From DASVRZ01 sp038230215 (lineage in GTDB: Bacteria > Verrucomicrobiota > Verrucomicrobiia > Chthoniobacterales > DASVRZ01), in the NCBI GenBank assembly GCA_038230215.1, contig JBBRNR010000009.1, positions 62,001-126,000 on the forward strand: DNA of 64,000 nucleotides, written 5' to 3'. The translations under genes were made by a program, and so were the position numbers. The notes below the pieces were generated by a model, which had not been told where the DNA came from, ran no database searches, and was given only the letters and a program-made list of their open reading frames with translations. How positions within the stretch are numbered: position 1 is the stretch's first letter; each line of letters starts with the position of its first letter. Shown here piece after piece: positions 63,544 to 64,000 of the stretch.

Positions 63544-64000
63544 ATGCCTTCCGGACTAGAAATCGCCCAGGCTTTGCCCGTCATTCTTTCGCTAATTCTC
63601 ATTGAGGGTTTGCTCTCCGTGGACAACGCCCTCGCCATCGCCGCGATGGCCTCCCACCTCCCGAAAGACCAGCAGAAACTCGCCCTCCGGCTCGGCATCA
63701 TCGGCGCGTATTTATTTCGCGGCATCTCCCTCGCCCTCGTCGTCTGGATCCAATCTCATCTTTGGATCAAATACCTCGGCGCGGGCTATCTCATCTATCT
63801 GATGTGCTCGCATCTAACATCGAGCGAATCATCCCCCGACGAGACCAAAAAAATCCGACCCCGCGGGCTCTGGCTCACCGTCGCCACCATCGAATTGATG
63901 GACCTCAGTCTCAGCATCGACAACGTCATCGCCGCCGTTACGCTCAGCGACAAACTCTGGGTCATCGTCACCGGCGTCTTCATCGGCATCCTCGCACTGC
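63544..64000 (+). CDS. TerC-family integral membrane protein, 5' part
   Basis: The frame begins at the ATG 63544 with GGGAGA eight bases before it and runs to the window end, so the C-terminus is missing. The 152 visible residues contain LPVILSLILIEGLLSVDNALAIAAMA and SLSIDNVIAAVTLSD, the paired Asp-Asn motifs of the TerC family, plus several membrane helices. TerC proteins are linked to tellurite resistance and to manganese export. It diverges from the PBP gene by 162 bp. I looked for a manganese riboswitch there and could not support one. Confidence 0.88.
   Translation, partial: MPSGLEIAQALPVILSLILIEGLLSVDNALAIAAMASHLPKDQQKLALRLGIIGAYLFRGISLALVVWIQSHLWIKYLGAGYLIYLMCSHLTSSESSPDETKKIRPRGLWLTVATIELMDLSLSIDNVIAAVTLSDKLWVIVTGVFIGILAL

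Overview
This window looks like a chromosomal segment of a Verrucomicrobiota bacterium (PVC superphylum), with moderately high GC and Gram-negative envelope genes. The best taxonomic marker is a 51-residue basic protein at 35724-35879 that resembles the small basic protein known from Chlamydiae, Verrucomicrobia and Planctomycetes. A TIGR03790-type protein, a prepilin-like secreted protein and an HprK/HPr/enzyme I module without permeases fit the same group. I cannot place it more finely from the sequence.

Layout. 1-4082: end of a PIN-domain toxin-like gene, gyrA, and a tandem siroheme-decarboxylase/AsnC-like gene. 4100-10079: secreted and membrane proteins of uncertain role, bioD, tRNA-Asn, a GreA-like factor and an FmdB-type zinc ribbon. 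10153-10425: the first of five 21-bp-periodic repeat arrays. 11311-12708: three small AT-richer genes separated by attC-like sites, i.e. an integron gene-cassette cluster with no integrase in view. 12732-15718: HlyD/ATPase/permease exporter, interrupted by a nested palindromic element. 16282-19423: hprK-ptsH-ptsI. 19706-23913: glycosyltransferase 9, phosphoesterase and ABC-2 exporter in one minus-strand run. 25387-30686: uvrA plus a TPR protein. 30687-35584: a tight minus-strand operon dapF-dapA-dapB-folK-panB-glycosyltransferase. 35724-39378: small basic protein, pseudouridine synthase, AI-2E-type permease, GYF-like protein. 40296-42624: NERD, HNH and a vsr remnant, a small accessory patch. 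45039-53796: purA, arsC, LOG protein, bioF, a TrhO-RluA fusion, NlpC/P60 lipoprotein, tag, DUF2237 and a prepilin-like protein. 53800-64000: DUF2851, TIGR03790, MBL hydrolase, recN, ctpA, a class A PBP with an eroded transpeptidase site, and a TerC-family gene cut by the window end.

The most unusual signal is the set of five intergenic arrays (10153, 15842, 19473, 44378 and 59214) that all repeat at exactly 21 bp but with different consensus sequences. Three of them keep the register over 11-14 units with no visible indel. Twenty-one base pairs is both two helical turns and seven codons, so a phased protein-binding scaffold and a degenerate heptad-coding sequence are both possible; the sequence alone does not decide. 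The second notable feature is the gene-cassette cluster. Other points are the dead-looking transpeptidase site of the PBP, the fused tRNA/rRNA modification enzyme, a C10 tract just upstream of a start codon, and a UvrA lacking half of its first zinc finger.
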